Part shown: piece by piece, positions 21,764 to 29,799 of the stretch
Numbering within the stretch: the stretch's first letter is position 1
How the letters are laid out: each line of letters starts with the position of its first letter
NCBI GenBank assembly: GCA_902477765.1
Contig: CABSIM010000031.1
Coordinates: forward strand, 1-34,180
DNA length: 34,180 bases
Reading direction: 5' to 3'
From: an uncultured Clostridiaceae bacterium
GTDB taxonomy: Bacteria; Bacillota; Clostridia; Lachnospirales; Lachnospiraceae
Notes under the pieces: model-generated
The model's database searches: none
The model's input: only the letters and a program-made list of their open reading frames with translations
What the model was told of the DNA's origin: nothing
Made by a program: the position numbers and the translations under genes

Positions 21764-23299
21764 ATGAAAGAGAAAGCTGTTGAAAAAAGAACATTTCTGG
21801 ACAAATTTATGGACGTCGTAGAGCGGGCCTGTAACAAACTGCCGCCGCCTCCGATTCTGTTCTGTATCCTGTTTATGATTGTAGCCGTTCTCGGTGCGAT
21901 CTTTACGATGACAGGAACGGCACTGACCAATCCGGCCACAGGAGAAGTGGTCATGTCCAAAAACCTGTTTACGGAAGAAGGACTTCACTGGTTCCTTAAT
22001 AACATGGTTAAGAACTTTACCGGTTTTGCACCGCTGGGTCTGGTTCTCTGTATGACTCTCGGTACCGGTATCTGCGAAGAATCCGGACTTCTTGTGTCCA
22101 TGCTCCGCAGTGCCATGAAGAATGTGCCGGGTGCCCTTGTTCCCTATGTCTGTGTTTTCATCGGTATCCTTGGAAACCTGGCTTCTGATGCTGCCAGCGT
22201 TATGATTCCTCCGCTGTCAGCGCTTGCCTTCATCGGTGTGGGCAAACATCCCATCGCCGGTATGATCTGCGGTTACATAGGAGCTCAGGTGGGATACGCG
22301 TCCAACCTGGTTATTTCCGGAACAGATACCCTGCTTATGGGTATTACCAATGACGCACTTGCAGCATTCATTCCGGAATCCGGATTCATGGTTGACGCAA
22401 CCTGTAACTGGTTCTTCAAGATCGGTTCCACCATTCTCTGTACCATAGTAGCTGCCATTCTGGTTCAGAAAATTGTTGAACCGCGTTTCGGAAAGTATGA
22501 AGGCGAAGTGGAGCAGATTGAGGATATTACTCCCCAGCAGAAGAAGGGTCTCCGGGTTGCCGGACTCTGCACCGTGATTTATATTATCCTTATTCTGGTG
22601 CTGTTCTTTACCGGCCCTCTCGCAGCTGAAGACGGCGGTCTGATCGGTTCTCCGTTCCTTTCCGGACTGATCCCGATCCTGTTCTTCCTGTTCGTTATTG
22701 CAGGTATTTCCTATGGATATGCAGCCGGAACATTTAAAAACGTTTCCGATGTCAATAAGGGCATGGTAAAACAGATGTCAGCCATGGGTTCTTACGTTAC
22801 ATTCTGTTTCTTCTGCGGACAGTTCCAGGGACTTTTCAACTGGACTCAGCTGGGTACTCTGTCTGCCATTGCAGGCGCTGATTTCCTGGAGAGCGTAGGA
22901 TTCACAGGAATTCCGATGTGTATCGGCTTTATCGTTCTTGTAACGGTTGTGGACGTTTTCTTCTCCTCAGGTTCTGCAAAGTGGGCGATCTTCGCACCGA
23001 TTTTTGTTCCTATGTTCATGCTTCTGGGTTATCATCCGGCATTTGCACAGATCATTTACCGTCTGGGCGATTCCGCAGGAAACCTGTTCGGACCGACCTC
23101 TGCTTATCTGTGGATGATGCTGAGTGTTGCACAGGCCAAGTATGATAAAGATATCAAGATCGGAAAGATCATTTCCTGTAACTTCTCCGTTGCCATCATT
23201 CTGGAAATCTTCTGGATCCTGATGCTGGTAGCATGGATGATGCTGGGACTTCCCATCGGACCTGGTGTAGGCGTTTATATGCCGGCAGGCATCATCTAA
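21764..23299 (+). CDS. AbgT-family transporter
   Basis: The 511-residue protein is a polytopic membrane protein of the AbgT family (p-aminobenzoyl-glutamate uptake in E. coli AbgT; MtrF-type members export drugs). Family hallmarks include the N-terminal ERACNKLPPPPILF, GILGNLASDAASVMIPP, GAQVGYASNLVISGTDTLL and the late FFSSGSAKWAIFAPIFVPM and YRLGDSAGNLFGP blocks, the last two belonging to the conserved re-entrant hairpin regions. Around a dozen hydrophobic segments are visible. The ATG at 21764 follows GGGAAGGGG; an upstream in-frame start at 21746 lacks a ribosome site. No p-aminobenzoyl-glutamate hydrolase gene (abgA, abgB) is adjacent, so the substrate is open; dipeptides or amino-acid derivatives are possible. 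Eleven-bp repeats precede its promoter. Confidence 0.9.
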   Translation: MKEKAVEKRTFLDKFMDVVERACNKLPPPPILFCILFMIVAVLGAIFTMTGTALTNPATGEVVMSKNLFTEEGLHWFLNNMVKNFTGFAPLGLVLCMTLGTGICEESGLLVSMLRSAMKNVPGALVPYVCVFIGILGNLASDAASVMIPPLSALAFIGVGKHPIAGMICGYIGAQVGYASNLVISGTDTLLMGITNDALAAFIPESGFMVDATCNWFFKIGSTILCTIVAAILVQKIVEPRFGKYEGEVEQIEDITPQQKKGLRVAGLCTVIYIILILVLFFTGPLAAEDGGLIGSPFLSGLIPILFFLFVIAGISYGYAAGTFKNVSDVNKGMVKQMSAMGSYVTFCFFCGQFQGLFNWTQLGTLSAIAGADFLESVGFTGIPMCIGFIVLVTVVDVFFSSGSAKWAIFAPIFVPMFMLLGYHPAFAQIIYRLGDSAGNLFGPTSAYLWMMLSVAQAKYDKDIKIGKIISCNFSVAIILEIFWILMLVAWMMLGLPIGPGVGVYMPAGII

Positions 23300-23435
23300 A
23301 ATTGTCCGTCCGGCTGATGAGAAAGCAGATGTGCCGGAAGCGGAATGGTTTTTCCGGAAACCGGAAGCTGTATGAAGCAGCAGACAGCCGGAGAAATATA
23401 TAAAAATAACACGCGAAATCTTTACAGTCAGAGAT

Positions 23436-23477
23436 ACCGCTGCAGAAGACGGGAACCGTCAGTTCTGCAGCGGTTTT
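23436..23477 (+). terminator. Terminator after the AbgT gene
   Basis: Arms ACCGCTGCAGAA (23436-23447) and TTCTGCAGCGGT (23463-23474) pair over 12 bp, stacked on an inner GACGG/CCGTC stem (23448-23460) with a 2-base bulge, followed by four U residues. Confidence 0.9.
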
Positions 23478-23535
23478 CTGATGGCCGCAGGCGGATCCGG
23501 AAGGGGAGTATGGCCTGAAGCCTGCAGCGTGCAAT

Positions 23536-23596
23536 AAAAAAGTGCCCTGACAGCTCAGAACAGACGTTTTCATGTTCTGGCATCAGAGCACTTTTT
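23536..23596. terminator. Bidirectional hairpin between convergent genes
   Basis: AGTGC (23541-23545) pairs with GCACT (23588-23592), then CTGA/TCAG and CAGAACA/TGTTCTG continue the stem across small bulges. An A-run lies to the left and a T-run to the right, so it can stop transcription on both strands. It is the longest structure in the 465-bp gap from 23300 to 23764, which contains no gene. Confidence 0.75.
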
Positions 23597-23660
23597 ATGC
23601 TGCAGGAAGCTTCGGCTCCGGTATTAAAAAACTGTGCTGTAAACCGCATGGAAGCGGAAG

Positions 23661-23756
23661 AAAAAGCGCCGACAGGGCGCTCTGCCCGGGGCGGAGATTC
23701 TGTATAAGCGGGATTCTTTTCTGTTCAGGCGGCCCGGGAATGGGGCCGCCAGTTTT
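23661..23756. terminator. Two further hairpins downstream of the S9 peptidase gene
   Basis: On the minus strand AGCGCC/GGCGCT (23681-23665, 5-base loop) is followed by five U residues (23665-23661), a good terminator for the peptidase gene. Closer to it, GGCGGCCC (23728-23735) pairs with GGGCCGCC (23743-23750) and has a TTTT on its plus-strand side. Confidence 0.65.
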
Positions 23757-23764
23757 CTCTGGGA

Positions 23765-25699
23765 TTATTTCAGATAAGTATCCATCCAGCTGAGAATTTC
23801 CGTCATTCTGTCAATACGGTTCTCCGGCCTGCCGGAACGGGAAAGCTCATGGTTCTCTCCGTGGAACAGGCACAGTCTGGCAGGACAGCCGTTTCTCTTG
23901 ACAGCGCTGTACATGGCAAATCCTTCTGCCATATAGCAGCGGTAGTCTTCATCGGAATGGATAAACAGGATCGGGGTCTTGCAGTTGGGAGCGTACTGCA
24001 GAGGAGACTGTTTCCAGAGCAGCTCCACATTTTCTCTGGTAATGGTACCCTCGTTGTTGGGAGTGAAAGTATGTCCGATATCAGAGTTGTGCTCGAAGGA
24101 TACCCAGTTGGCAATGGAACGCTGGGAAGCTGCGGCGGCGAAGCGGTCAGTATGGCCCACGATCCAGTTGGTCATGAAGCCGCCATAGGAGCCTCCGGCC
24201 ACGCCGAGACGGTTTTTGTCGATGTCGGCGTAACGTTTCAGTACTTCATCGGTAAATTCCATCAGGTTGGTATAGTCCACAGTGCCGTAGATGCCGTTGA
24301 TGTTTCCGAAATCGGTTCCGCGTCCGTCGGATCCTCTGGGGTTGCAGAACAGGACGAAATATCCGGTGTTGGCCCATACCTGCATCTCATGGTGGAACAC
24401 ATCCGAGAAGACAGTGCGCGGACCGCCGTGAATATGAAGGATTGCCGGATATGAGGTACCTTCCACATAGCCTGCGGGTTTCAGAACCCATCCGTGGATT
24501 TCCACTCCGTCGCTTCCTGTGTAGGTCACCGCTTCGGGAACGGAAACAGAATAGTCTTCTGTGAGAGCATCGTTGAAATGTGTGATCTGTTCACCGTCCA
24601 GGTAGAGTTCTGCCAGTTTCAGGCCCTGGAGTTCGCAGCTTACCAGATGGTTTTCGCTGATATCAAAGCTGTCGCAGCTGCTTCCTTTTGTGAGGCTTTC
24701 AGAGATGACACCCTGCGCATCCAGCCTGTAAAGGTATGTATAATCATTTACGGTGGACAGGAAATAGAAATCTCCGTTCAGGACTTTCTGGCCGCGCCCT
24801 GAACCGTAACGGGCATCCGATCCTACGGATCCGCTTCCGATGGAGGCGTCATAGGCAAGGTAATGGTTCATTGCTGCGGAAGCCAGGTCGAGCTTATAGA
24901 ATTCACAGTATTTTGTGGTATCTTTGTAGGAATTGTCTGCAGCGGCCACAAGCGCTTCCCTGTCATTGAGAAGTTCAAAGGTTCCGGTCCGCATGGTATC
25001 CGGTTCCAGCATGGTTTCTGTTCTGCCGGTGGAAATATGATACAGGTAAAGACCGGCGTTGGGACCATGCACACTCTGTTTCCACGGATATGCCTTATAC
25101 AGAATCAGGTCTCCGTACACGGAAAATTCCATGCAGTCTGTCCATTCATCAGCCAGGAATGTTTCTGAACCGGAAGCAGAATCATATATGAAGAGACGAT
25201 GCCGTTTTGCGTTGGTAAAGCCTGCACCGTTACCCCAGAAAGGAAGCTCGTCAATAATTTCATAGGATTTTTTGCGGACATCCTTCAGATTGTCCTGGAG
25301 AGATGTCATCAGGTAACGGCCGCCGGAAAGCGTGCGGATGCCTGTTACCTTGCGGGGAACGCGGAACGCCTCCTTTGCCTCGCCGCCGCAGGGACAGATC
25401 TCATAAAAAACGGTCAGCTCTTCGCCGGCTTCCGCTTTTTTCCTGTCCTCAGGATTCCTCATGGCCGGGAAGAGAAGCGTTCCCTTTTCTGTCCAGACAT
25501 AGGATTTGGCATCGCCGCCGGTGGTCAGATGGCGTACCTGCTTCGATTCCATATCGTAAACATGAAGATCCGCTTTATACGTATTTTCTGCCTGATCCGC
25601 TCTGGATACGACAAAAGCAATACGGGATCCGTCCGGAGAAAAAGTGGGATTACTCACGAAATGGAACTGGAGAAAGGTATTGATTTCAATCTTCTTCAT
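23765..25699 (-). CDS. S9-family serine peptidase (acylaminoacyl-peptidase-like)
   Basis: The 644-residue protein has an N-terminal beta-propeller-like part beginning with a TolB/WD40-type repeat (NPTFSPDGSRIAFVVS) and a C-terminal alpha/beta hydrolase domain. The catalytic residues are predicted as S504 in GGSYGG, D585 in HSDEDYR and H617 in HGENHEL. HIHGGPRTVF is the oxyanion-region motif of the family. No signal peptide is present, so it is a cytosolic oligopeptidase that trims short or N-blocked peptides. The ATG has AAAGGAG eight bases upstream, and a strong divergent promoter is present. Neighbours do not reveal a specific peptide substrate. Confidence 0.92.
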   Translation of the reverse strand: MKKIEINTFLQFHFVSNPTFSPDGSRIAFVVSRADQAENTYKADLHVYDMESKQVRHLTTGGDAKSYVWTEKGTLLFPAMRNPEDRKKAEAGEELTVFYEICPCGGEAKEAFRVPRKVTGIRTLSGGRYLMTSLQDNLKDVRKKSYEIIDELPFWGNGAGFTNAKRHRLFIYDSASGSETFLADEWTDCMEFSVYGDLILYKAYPWKQSVHGPNAGLYLYHISTGRTETMLEPDTMRTGTFELLNDREALVAAADNSYKDTTKYCEFYKLDLASAAMNHYLAYDASIGSGSVGSDARYGSGRGQKVLNGDFYFLSTVNDYTYLYRLDAQGVISESLTKGSSCDSFDISENHLVSCELQGLKLAELYLDGEQITHFNDALTEDYSVSVPEAVTYTGSDGVEIHGWVLKPAGYVEGTSYPAILHIHGGPRTVFSDVFHHEMQVWANTGYFVLFCNPRGSDGRGTDFGNINGIYGTVDYTNLMEFTDEVLKRYADIDKNRLGVAGGSYGGFMTNWIVGHTDRFAAAASQRSIANWVSFEHNSDIGHTFTPNNEGTITRENVELLWKQSPLQYAPNCKTPILFIHSDEDYRCYMAEGFAMYSAVKRNGCPARLCLFHGENHELSRSGRPENRIDRMTEILSWMDTYLK

Positions 25700-25735
25700 A
25701 ATGTCTCCTTTGTTTTTCGATAATTTTATAACCCT

Positions 25736-25763
25736 ATTATAACATGACGCAAAATGGTGTCAA
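25736..25763 (-). promoter_or_regulatory. Sigma-A promoter of the S9 peptidase gene
   Basis: On the minus strand a consensus TTGACA (25763-25758) and TATAAT (25741-25736) are 16 bases apart, with an extended TGT. It is back to back with the yebC promoter; only 9 bp separate the two -35 boxes. Confidence 0.85.
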
Positions 25764-25772
25764 GAAAAGCTC

Positions 25773-25801
25773 TTGCGTTCTAAAAAAAATAATGATAGAA
25801 T
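25773..25801 (+). promoter_or_regulatory. Sigma-A promoter of the yebC-family gene
   Basis: TTGCGT (25773-25778) and TAGAAT (25796-25801) are 17 bases apart with an extended TGA. This placement shows that translation starts at 25881 and not in the open frame that begins at 25773. Confidence 0.7.
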
Positions 25802-25880
25802 ATCTAAGATTGACGGATTTTTGTGCGGAGCAGCACGGAATATAAAGAAAGACCAGCAGATAGAAAGGAAGCGGAACGAG

Positions 25881-26609
25881 ATGTCAGGACATTCCAAATT
25901 TGCCAACATCAAACATAAAAAAGAAAAGAATGATGCAGCAAAAGGAAAAATTTTCACAGTGATCGGAAGAGAGATTGCGGTTGCAGTTAAGGAAGGCGGA
26001 GCAGATCCGGCCAACAACAGCAAGCTTCGTGATGTGATTGCCAAGGCAAAAGCCAATAATATGCCCAACGATACCATTGAGAGAGGAATCAAGAAAGCAG
26101 CCGGAGATCTTGGTGCTGTCAACTATGAAAACCTCACATATGAGGGCTATGGTCCCAACGGTGTGGCAATTATCGTGGACACCCTTACAGACAACAAAAA
26201 CCGTACGGCAGCCAATGTGAGAAGCGCATTTACCAAAGGCGGCGGAAACGTAGGAAGCCAGGGAAGCGTATCGTTCATGTTTGACAGAAAGGGCCAGATC
26301 ATCATCGACAAAGAAGAGTGTGACATGGATGCAGATGAACTGATGATGGCTGCACTGGATGCAGGTGCCGAAGACTTTTCCGATGAGGAAGACAGCTACG
26401 AAGTCATTACGGATCCGGATTCCTTCAGTGCCGTGCGTGAAGCGCTGGAAAAAGCCGGAATTCCGATGATGCAGGCAGACGTGACCATGATTCCCCAGAA
26501 CTGGGTGGAGCTCACGGATGAGGATGCCATCAAGAAGATGAACCGCATTCTGGACCTGCTTGATGAGGATGATGACGTGCAGGCAGTGTACCACAACTGG
26601 GATGAATAA
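25881..26609 (+). CDS. yebC: YebC/PmpR (TACO1) family protein
   Basis: The 242-residue protein starts with the family hallmark MSGHSKFANIKHKKEKNDAA and continues with GKIFTVIGREIAVAVKEGG, NMPNDTIERGIKKA, YEGYGPNGVAIIVDTLTDN and GGNVGSQGSVSFMF, ending in an acidic VELTDEDAIKKMNRILDLLD region. Members have been called transcriptional regulators; more recent work links them to relief of ribosome stalling at proline runs. The ATG is preceded by AAAGGAAG. Upstream in-frame codons lie over the promoter and are not used. The gene is monocistronic with a terminator 27 bases after its stop. Confidence 0.95.
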   Translation: MSGHSKFANIKHKKEKNDAAKGKIFTVIGREIAVAVKEGGADPANNSKLRDVIAKAKANNMPNDTIERGIKKAAGDLGAVNYENLTYEGYGPNGVAIIVDTLTDNKNRTAANVRSAFTKGGGNVGSQGSVSFMFDRKGQIIIDKEECDMDADELMMAALDAGAEDFSDEEDSYEVITDPDSFSAVREALEKAGIPMMQADVTMIPQNWVELTDEDAIKKMNRILDLLDEDDDVQAVYHNWDE

Positions 26610-26635
26610 TAAAAAGACGGAAACAGCAGTTTGGG

Positions 26636-26666
26636 GGCAGTGAGATGAAAAATCTTGCTGCCTTTT
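26636..26666 (+). terminator. Terminator after yebC
   Basis: GGCAGTGAGAT (26636-26646) pairs with ATCTTGCTGCC (26652-26662) over 11 bp with two wobble pairs and a GAAAA loop; four U residues follow. Confidence 0.85.
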
Positions 26667-27014
26667 CTGATGTCTGCGTATATGTGACAGAACCCGGGCA
26701 GCATAACGGACCGCATGGAACTGTCCGACTGAAAAACCGTGCATACGCCGGAGAAAAAGGAGTCTCAGATACAGAGGAGCGAATCAGAAAGAATCGTATC
26801 TTCCAATTCCGGATATTTTGATGTAAAATCAGAAACATGCACGGGGGTCAGTTTTGTCTGCATATTTATGCATGAAATTTTAATAATATGGGAATGGATT
26901 TTCTGTGTCCGTTTATTCTTCCTTCAGTTTCAGGTATTGGAGAAATAAAATCCATGGAAAATCAGACATGAATATATGGTGCTTCTGGATTTTGGCTGAT
27001 TTGGAGTGACAGTG
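26667..27014 (+). other. Gene-free, AT-richer stretch with a 14-bp palindrome
   Basis: No credible gene is present: a 69-codon frame at 26739 has no ribosome site and no recognisable protein features. The perfect palindrome TGCATATTTATGCA (26859-26872) could be an operator for the diguanylate cyclase gene downstream; its left half TGCATATTT recurs just inside that gene. No convincing sigma-A promoter is seen, though the region becomes AT-rich from about 26800. Confidence 0.4.
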
Positions 27015-28154
27015 ATGGAATATATGCATATTTGGCCTTCAATTGAGGTCCTGATTTTTAATTTAATTGTCCTGGATCATTGTTTTAAAAGGAAATATTC
27101 AATACTGAAAGAGGCAGCAGTATTCTGCGCGTTTACCGCCTTTTTTGTGCTGCCTCTGGTTTTTTTTAAGCGAGATGTATTTGACGGAAGCGGCAGGCTT
27201 TCGATACTGGGATTTATATATATAATTCCCCTGAAATTCTTATATGATGAAAAAACAGAGAGACTTTTTCTGAATATGTGCATGAGCTGGACGTATACTC
27301 TTGGAATCATGGCGATTTCCATACAGACGGCATATTTTCTGGGATTTTTGGATTATGACCTGTCCCTGCTTATCATTGAAACCGTGCTGTTTTCAGTGAC
27401 GTTTTTCCCGTTCAGAAAATATGTAATTCCCAAATACTGCTATATTTTTCAGAACATGCATGACTTCCCCAAAGCACAGTTCAGATATCTGGAATTAAGT
27501 GCGTACTCTAATTTTTTCGTACTGTCTATGCTTCATATATTTTTTTTAAACAGTGAAACTCATCTGCTGCAGATTCTTGTTCTGGCCATATTTCTTATGG
27601 CAAACTATCTGCTTTATACTATTGTTTATGAGATAATAAAAAGTTCCAAAAGAATTAGTGAACTGGAGAAAACAGCCATGCACGACGCTCTGACCGGGCT
27701 TGGAAACAGAGTGCAGATGATGAGGCATATGCGTATTTTAATAGAAGAAAATCATACCTTTTCCATTATGTTTCTTGATCTGGACGGGTTTAAGCTTATT
27801 AATGACCAATACGGCCATGACGTCGGCGACAGGTATCTGATCCATTTTGGAAACGTATGTTCCGATGAGCTGAAGGATCAGGGAAAGCTTTACAGGTATG
27901 GCGGTGATGAATTCGTGGCGATCTATTATGGTGTGCTGACGGAAGAAAAGATCAACGCAATATGTAAATGCAGAAAATGGGATGAGGATGCCCCCTGCGG
28001 ATTTAATCAGGTAAGCGCCGGCATGATCGTGTGTAAGCCTCCCTATTCTGTTAAAGATCCGGACGCGATATTAAAACGCGCCGACAGTATTATGTACAGA
28101 AATAAATTAAACAGGAGAATGAAAAATCCGGAAAAACATGAAAAATCTGTATGA
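27015..28154 (+). CDS. Membrane-bound diguanylate cyclase (GGDEF)
   Basis: The 379-residue protein is predicted to make cyclic di-GMP from two GTP. About the first 200 residues form roughly six hydrophobic segments with short charged loops, resembling uncharacterised MASE-like sensor regions. The GGDEF domain follows a short linker (HDALTGLGNRVQMM near residue 230, FLDLDGFKLINDQYGHDVGD near 255) with an intact GGDEF at 296-300. No RxxD inhibitory site is visible at the usual place five residues upstream. The domain is shorter than most in the segment after GGDEF. GGAG lies 8 bases before the ATG at 27015; a GTG at 27006 overlaps that site. Codon use is more AT-rich than its neighbours, a possible sign of transfer. 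Confidence 0.88.
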   Translation: MEYMHIWPSIEVLIFNLIVLDHCFKRKYSILKEAAVFCAFTAFFVLPLVFFKRDVFDGSGRLSILGFIYIIPLKFLYDEKTERLFLNMCMSWTYTLGIMAISIQTAYFLGFLDYDLSLLIIETVLFSVTFFPFRKYVIPKYCYIFQNMHDFPKAQFRYLELSAYSNFFVLSMLHIFFLNSETHLLQILVLAIFLMANYLLYTIVYEIIKSSKRISELEKTAMHDALTGLGNRVQMMRHMRILIEENHTFSIMFLDLDGFKLINDQYGHDVGDRYLIHFGNVCSDELKDQGKLYRYGGDEFVAIYYGVLTEEKINAICKCRKWDEDAPCGFNQVSAGMIVCKPPYSVKDPDAILKRADSIMYRNKLNRRMKNPEKHEKSV

Positions 28155-28163
28155 CAAAGCGGA

Positions 28164-28208
28164 AGCCCCCTTTCCGGTTCCTGCAGGCAGGCTGGAAAGG
28201 GGGCTTTC
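28164..28208. terminator. Terminator between the diguanylate cyclase and collagen-like genes
   Basis: Arms AGCCCCCTTTCC (28164-28175) and GGAAAGGGGGCT (28194-28205) pair perfectly over 12 bp, followed by a short TTT on the plus strand. The converging collagen-like gene ends 33 bases to the right and may share it, though its U-tract is poor. Confidence 0.85.
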
Positions 28209-28237
28209 TATATATGCAGGGCATGTAAGAAACAGCT

Positions 28238-29257
28238 TCATGTTCTTAATTTCAGAGCGGTCAATGTGAGGGTTCCTTCAATGCCGTCTCCTGATCCGCT
28301 ATAAGTCAGACTGAACGTGGTCCTTGACGGAGCGGCAAGGATGATATTGGAGGTACCATAGGCAGTGGAACCGTCGGTTGCCGTGGCGAAGTATATACCG
28401 GATTCCACGTGGGATGTTCCATTGTAGAACGGAGTTATCTGCATGTAATTTGCGGTTCTGAAAAGAGTGGAGACACTGAATGAAATCAGATAATATCCCG
28501 GTTCAAAGGAAATACGGGTAAGATCAAAGGAGGCAATATTTCCTGTGGGATCCGTTACGTCGGGGAACATGGGGATCTGTGTACCCCGGATAAAATTGGC
28601 GGATACAATGATAAATGATGCGAAAGAATCCTTCGGCACTGTGCCGGCGGGCCCGGCAGGTCCGGTGGGGCCCATGAATCCCTGGATGCCGGCAGGTCCC
28701 GTAGGCCCTGTGAGTCCCTGAGGTCCGGCAGGCCCGGGAGAACCGGCAGGTCCTGCAGGCCCTGTGGGCCCTGTGAGTCCCTGAGGTCCGGCAGGCCCGG
28801 GAGAACCGGCAGGTCCCGTAGGCCCTGTGGGCCCGGCAAGTCCCTGAGAGCCGGTGGGTCCCGTGGGTCCGGCAGGTCCGGCAGGTCCGGGAACACTTGA
28901 TCTGCCAGCAGGTCCCGTAGGTCCCGTGGGCCCGGTGGGTCCGGGAGCGCCTGTGGGCCCGGTAGGCCCTGTAGCGCTTGAAATGCCGGCAGGTCCCGTA
29001 GGCCCTGTGGGTCCTGCGAGTCCGGGAGCCCCAGCAGGCCCGGTGGGTCCGGCGGGTCCAGGAGCACCTGTGCTGCCGGCAGGTCCCGTGGGTCCCGTGG
29101 GCCCTGTGAGCCCGGTGGGGCCCTGAGGTCCTGCAGGCCCGGGAGAACCGGCAGGTCCAGCAGGTCCAGCAGGTCCGGGAGCGCCCGTTTTGCAGGGAAA
29201 GCTGCAGGGGCAGCCGGAGAAGCAGCCGTTATTGTGGGGAAAACCGAAATTCTGCAT
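28238..29257 (-). CDS. Collagen-like repeat protein with BclA-like C-terminal domain
   Basis: The 339-residue protein has a short Cys-rich head (CFSGCPCSFPC, residues 12-22), about 61 collagen triplets (residues 25-207, mostly GPT, GPA and GSP) and a 130-residue C-terminal domain of beta-rich character like the trimerising C1q/TNF-like domain of exosporium protein BclA. No signal peptide is visible, as for spore-surface BclA proteins made in the mother cell. Threonine-rich triplets are typical glycosylation sites in BclA. Two triplets lack Gly (SAT and SVP). AGAGGGAG precedes the ATG, and GATACAGTA (29288-29280) upstream resembles a sigma-K or sigma-E -10 box, without a good -35. A spore-coat or exosporium role is inferred; a vegetative surface protein is the alternative. 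The repeat DNA can change length by slippage. Confidence 0.85.
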   Translation of the reverse strand: MQNFGFPHNNGCFSGCPCSFPCKTGAPGPAGPAGPAGSPGPAGPQGPTGLTGPTGPTGPAGSTGAPGPAGPTGPAGAPGLAGPTGPTGPAGISSATGPTGPTGAPGPTGPTGPTGPAGRSSVPGPAGPAGPTGPTGSQGLAGPTGPTGPAGSPGPAGPQGLTGPTGPAGPAGSPGPAGPQGLTGPTGPAGIQGFMGPTGPAGPAGTVPKDSFASFIIVSANFIRGTQIPMFPDVTDPTGNIASFDLTRISFEPGYYLISFSVSTLFRTANYMQITPFYNGTSHVESGIYFATATDGSTAYGTSNIILAAPSRTTFSLTYSGSGDGIEGTLTLTALKLRT

Positions 29258-29415
29258 GGATACTCCCTCTTCTGGGATTTACTGTATCATATTCAGAAAA
29301 AAGAGGAAGGTTACGCTGAGGACGGAAAGGGAAGACAGAATCCGGCCTGAAACGGGGAAATTCTGAAAAGGCACGGGAAAATGCAGGAAGAAAGCGGATG
29401 GAAACGCCGGAACGG
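29258..29415. other. Divergent gap between collagen-like gene and lysine riboswitch
   Basis: Apart from the possible sporulation-type -10 box at 29280-29288, nothing is recognised here. It is purine-rich on the plus strand and contains no gene. Confidence 0.4.
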
Positions 29416-29444
29416 TTGACGTCCCGCAACAAACATGCTACAAT
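29416..29444 (+). promoter_or_regulatory. Sigma-A promoter of the lysine riboswitch transcript
   Basis: TTGACG (29416-29421) and TACAAT (29439-29444) are 17 bases apart with an extended TGC. Transcription would start near 29451, about 40 bases before the aptamer. Confidence 0.8.
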
Positions 29445-29489
29445 ACCAGAAACTGAACACATTGTTTCCGCAAACGAAACAGAAATTGA

Positions 29490-29734
29490 CATGATAGAGG
29501 TGCGGGCTTCATCAGTACCACAGGAAATACAGCCGGACTGCTGCTGTGGGAAAGGGGAGACTGCCGAAGGGGCGGCTGCCGGTCCGAATGCAGCGGCTTC
29601 TGGGACGACGCAGAATATGCGGCGTACTGTCACGTAGAGTGGAGCGCTATCTGTACTGTTGCTTTTCTAATGGTTCTGAATTCTGCACCACAAACGCGCT
29701 TTCCGTCAGGGACTGTCGTTTGTGGTGTTTTTTT
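29490..29734 (+). ncRNA. Lysine riboswitch (L box) with terminator
   Basis: The aptamer has the L-box landmarks in order: AGAGGTGCG starting at 29496, an AGTA turn, the GGGGAGACTGCCGAAGGGGC block, GGCTGCCGGTCCG, then TACTGTCACG and GGAGCGCTATCTG. P1 pairs GATAG (29493-29497) with CTATC (29647-29651). The expression platform is a terminator with 11-bp arms CACCACAAACG (29686-29696) and CGTTTGTGGTG (29717-29727) and seven U residues (29728-29734). Lysine binding would favour the terminator, so the downstream carrier is made when lysine is scarce. Confidence 0.9.
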
Positions 29735-29799
29735 GAAGATTTCTGTCCTGATGACATGAAGTCTCTGGGAAAGTTCAGAATAAAAAAAGGAGAAAAGCT

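Noticed and set aside
28854..29126. Plus-strand open frame that also reads as collagen-like Gly-Pro repeats
   Set aside because: GGNCCN codon pairs read similarly on both strands, so a mirror collagen frame arises automatically. It has no ribosome site and lies opposite a well-supported gene.
28620..29200. Repeat array as CRISPR or noncoding satellite
   Set aside because: The periodicity is 9 bp or its multiples and stays in frame as Gly-X-Y codons of one protein.
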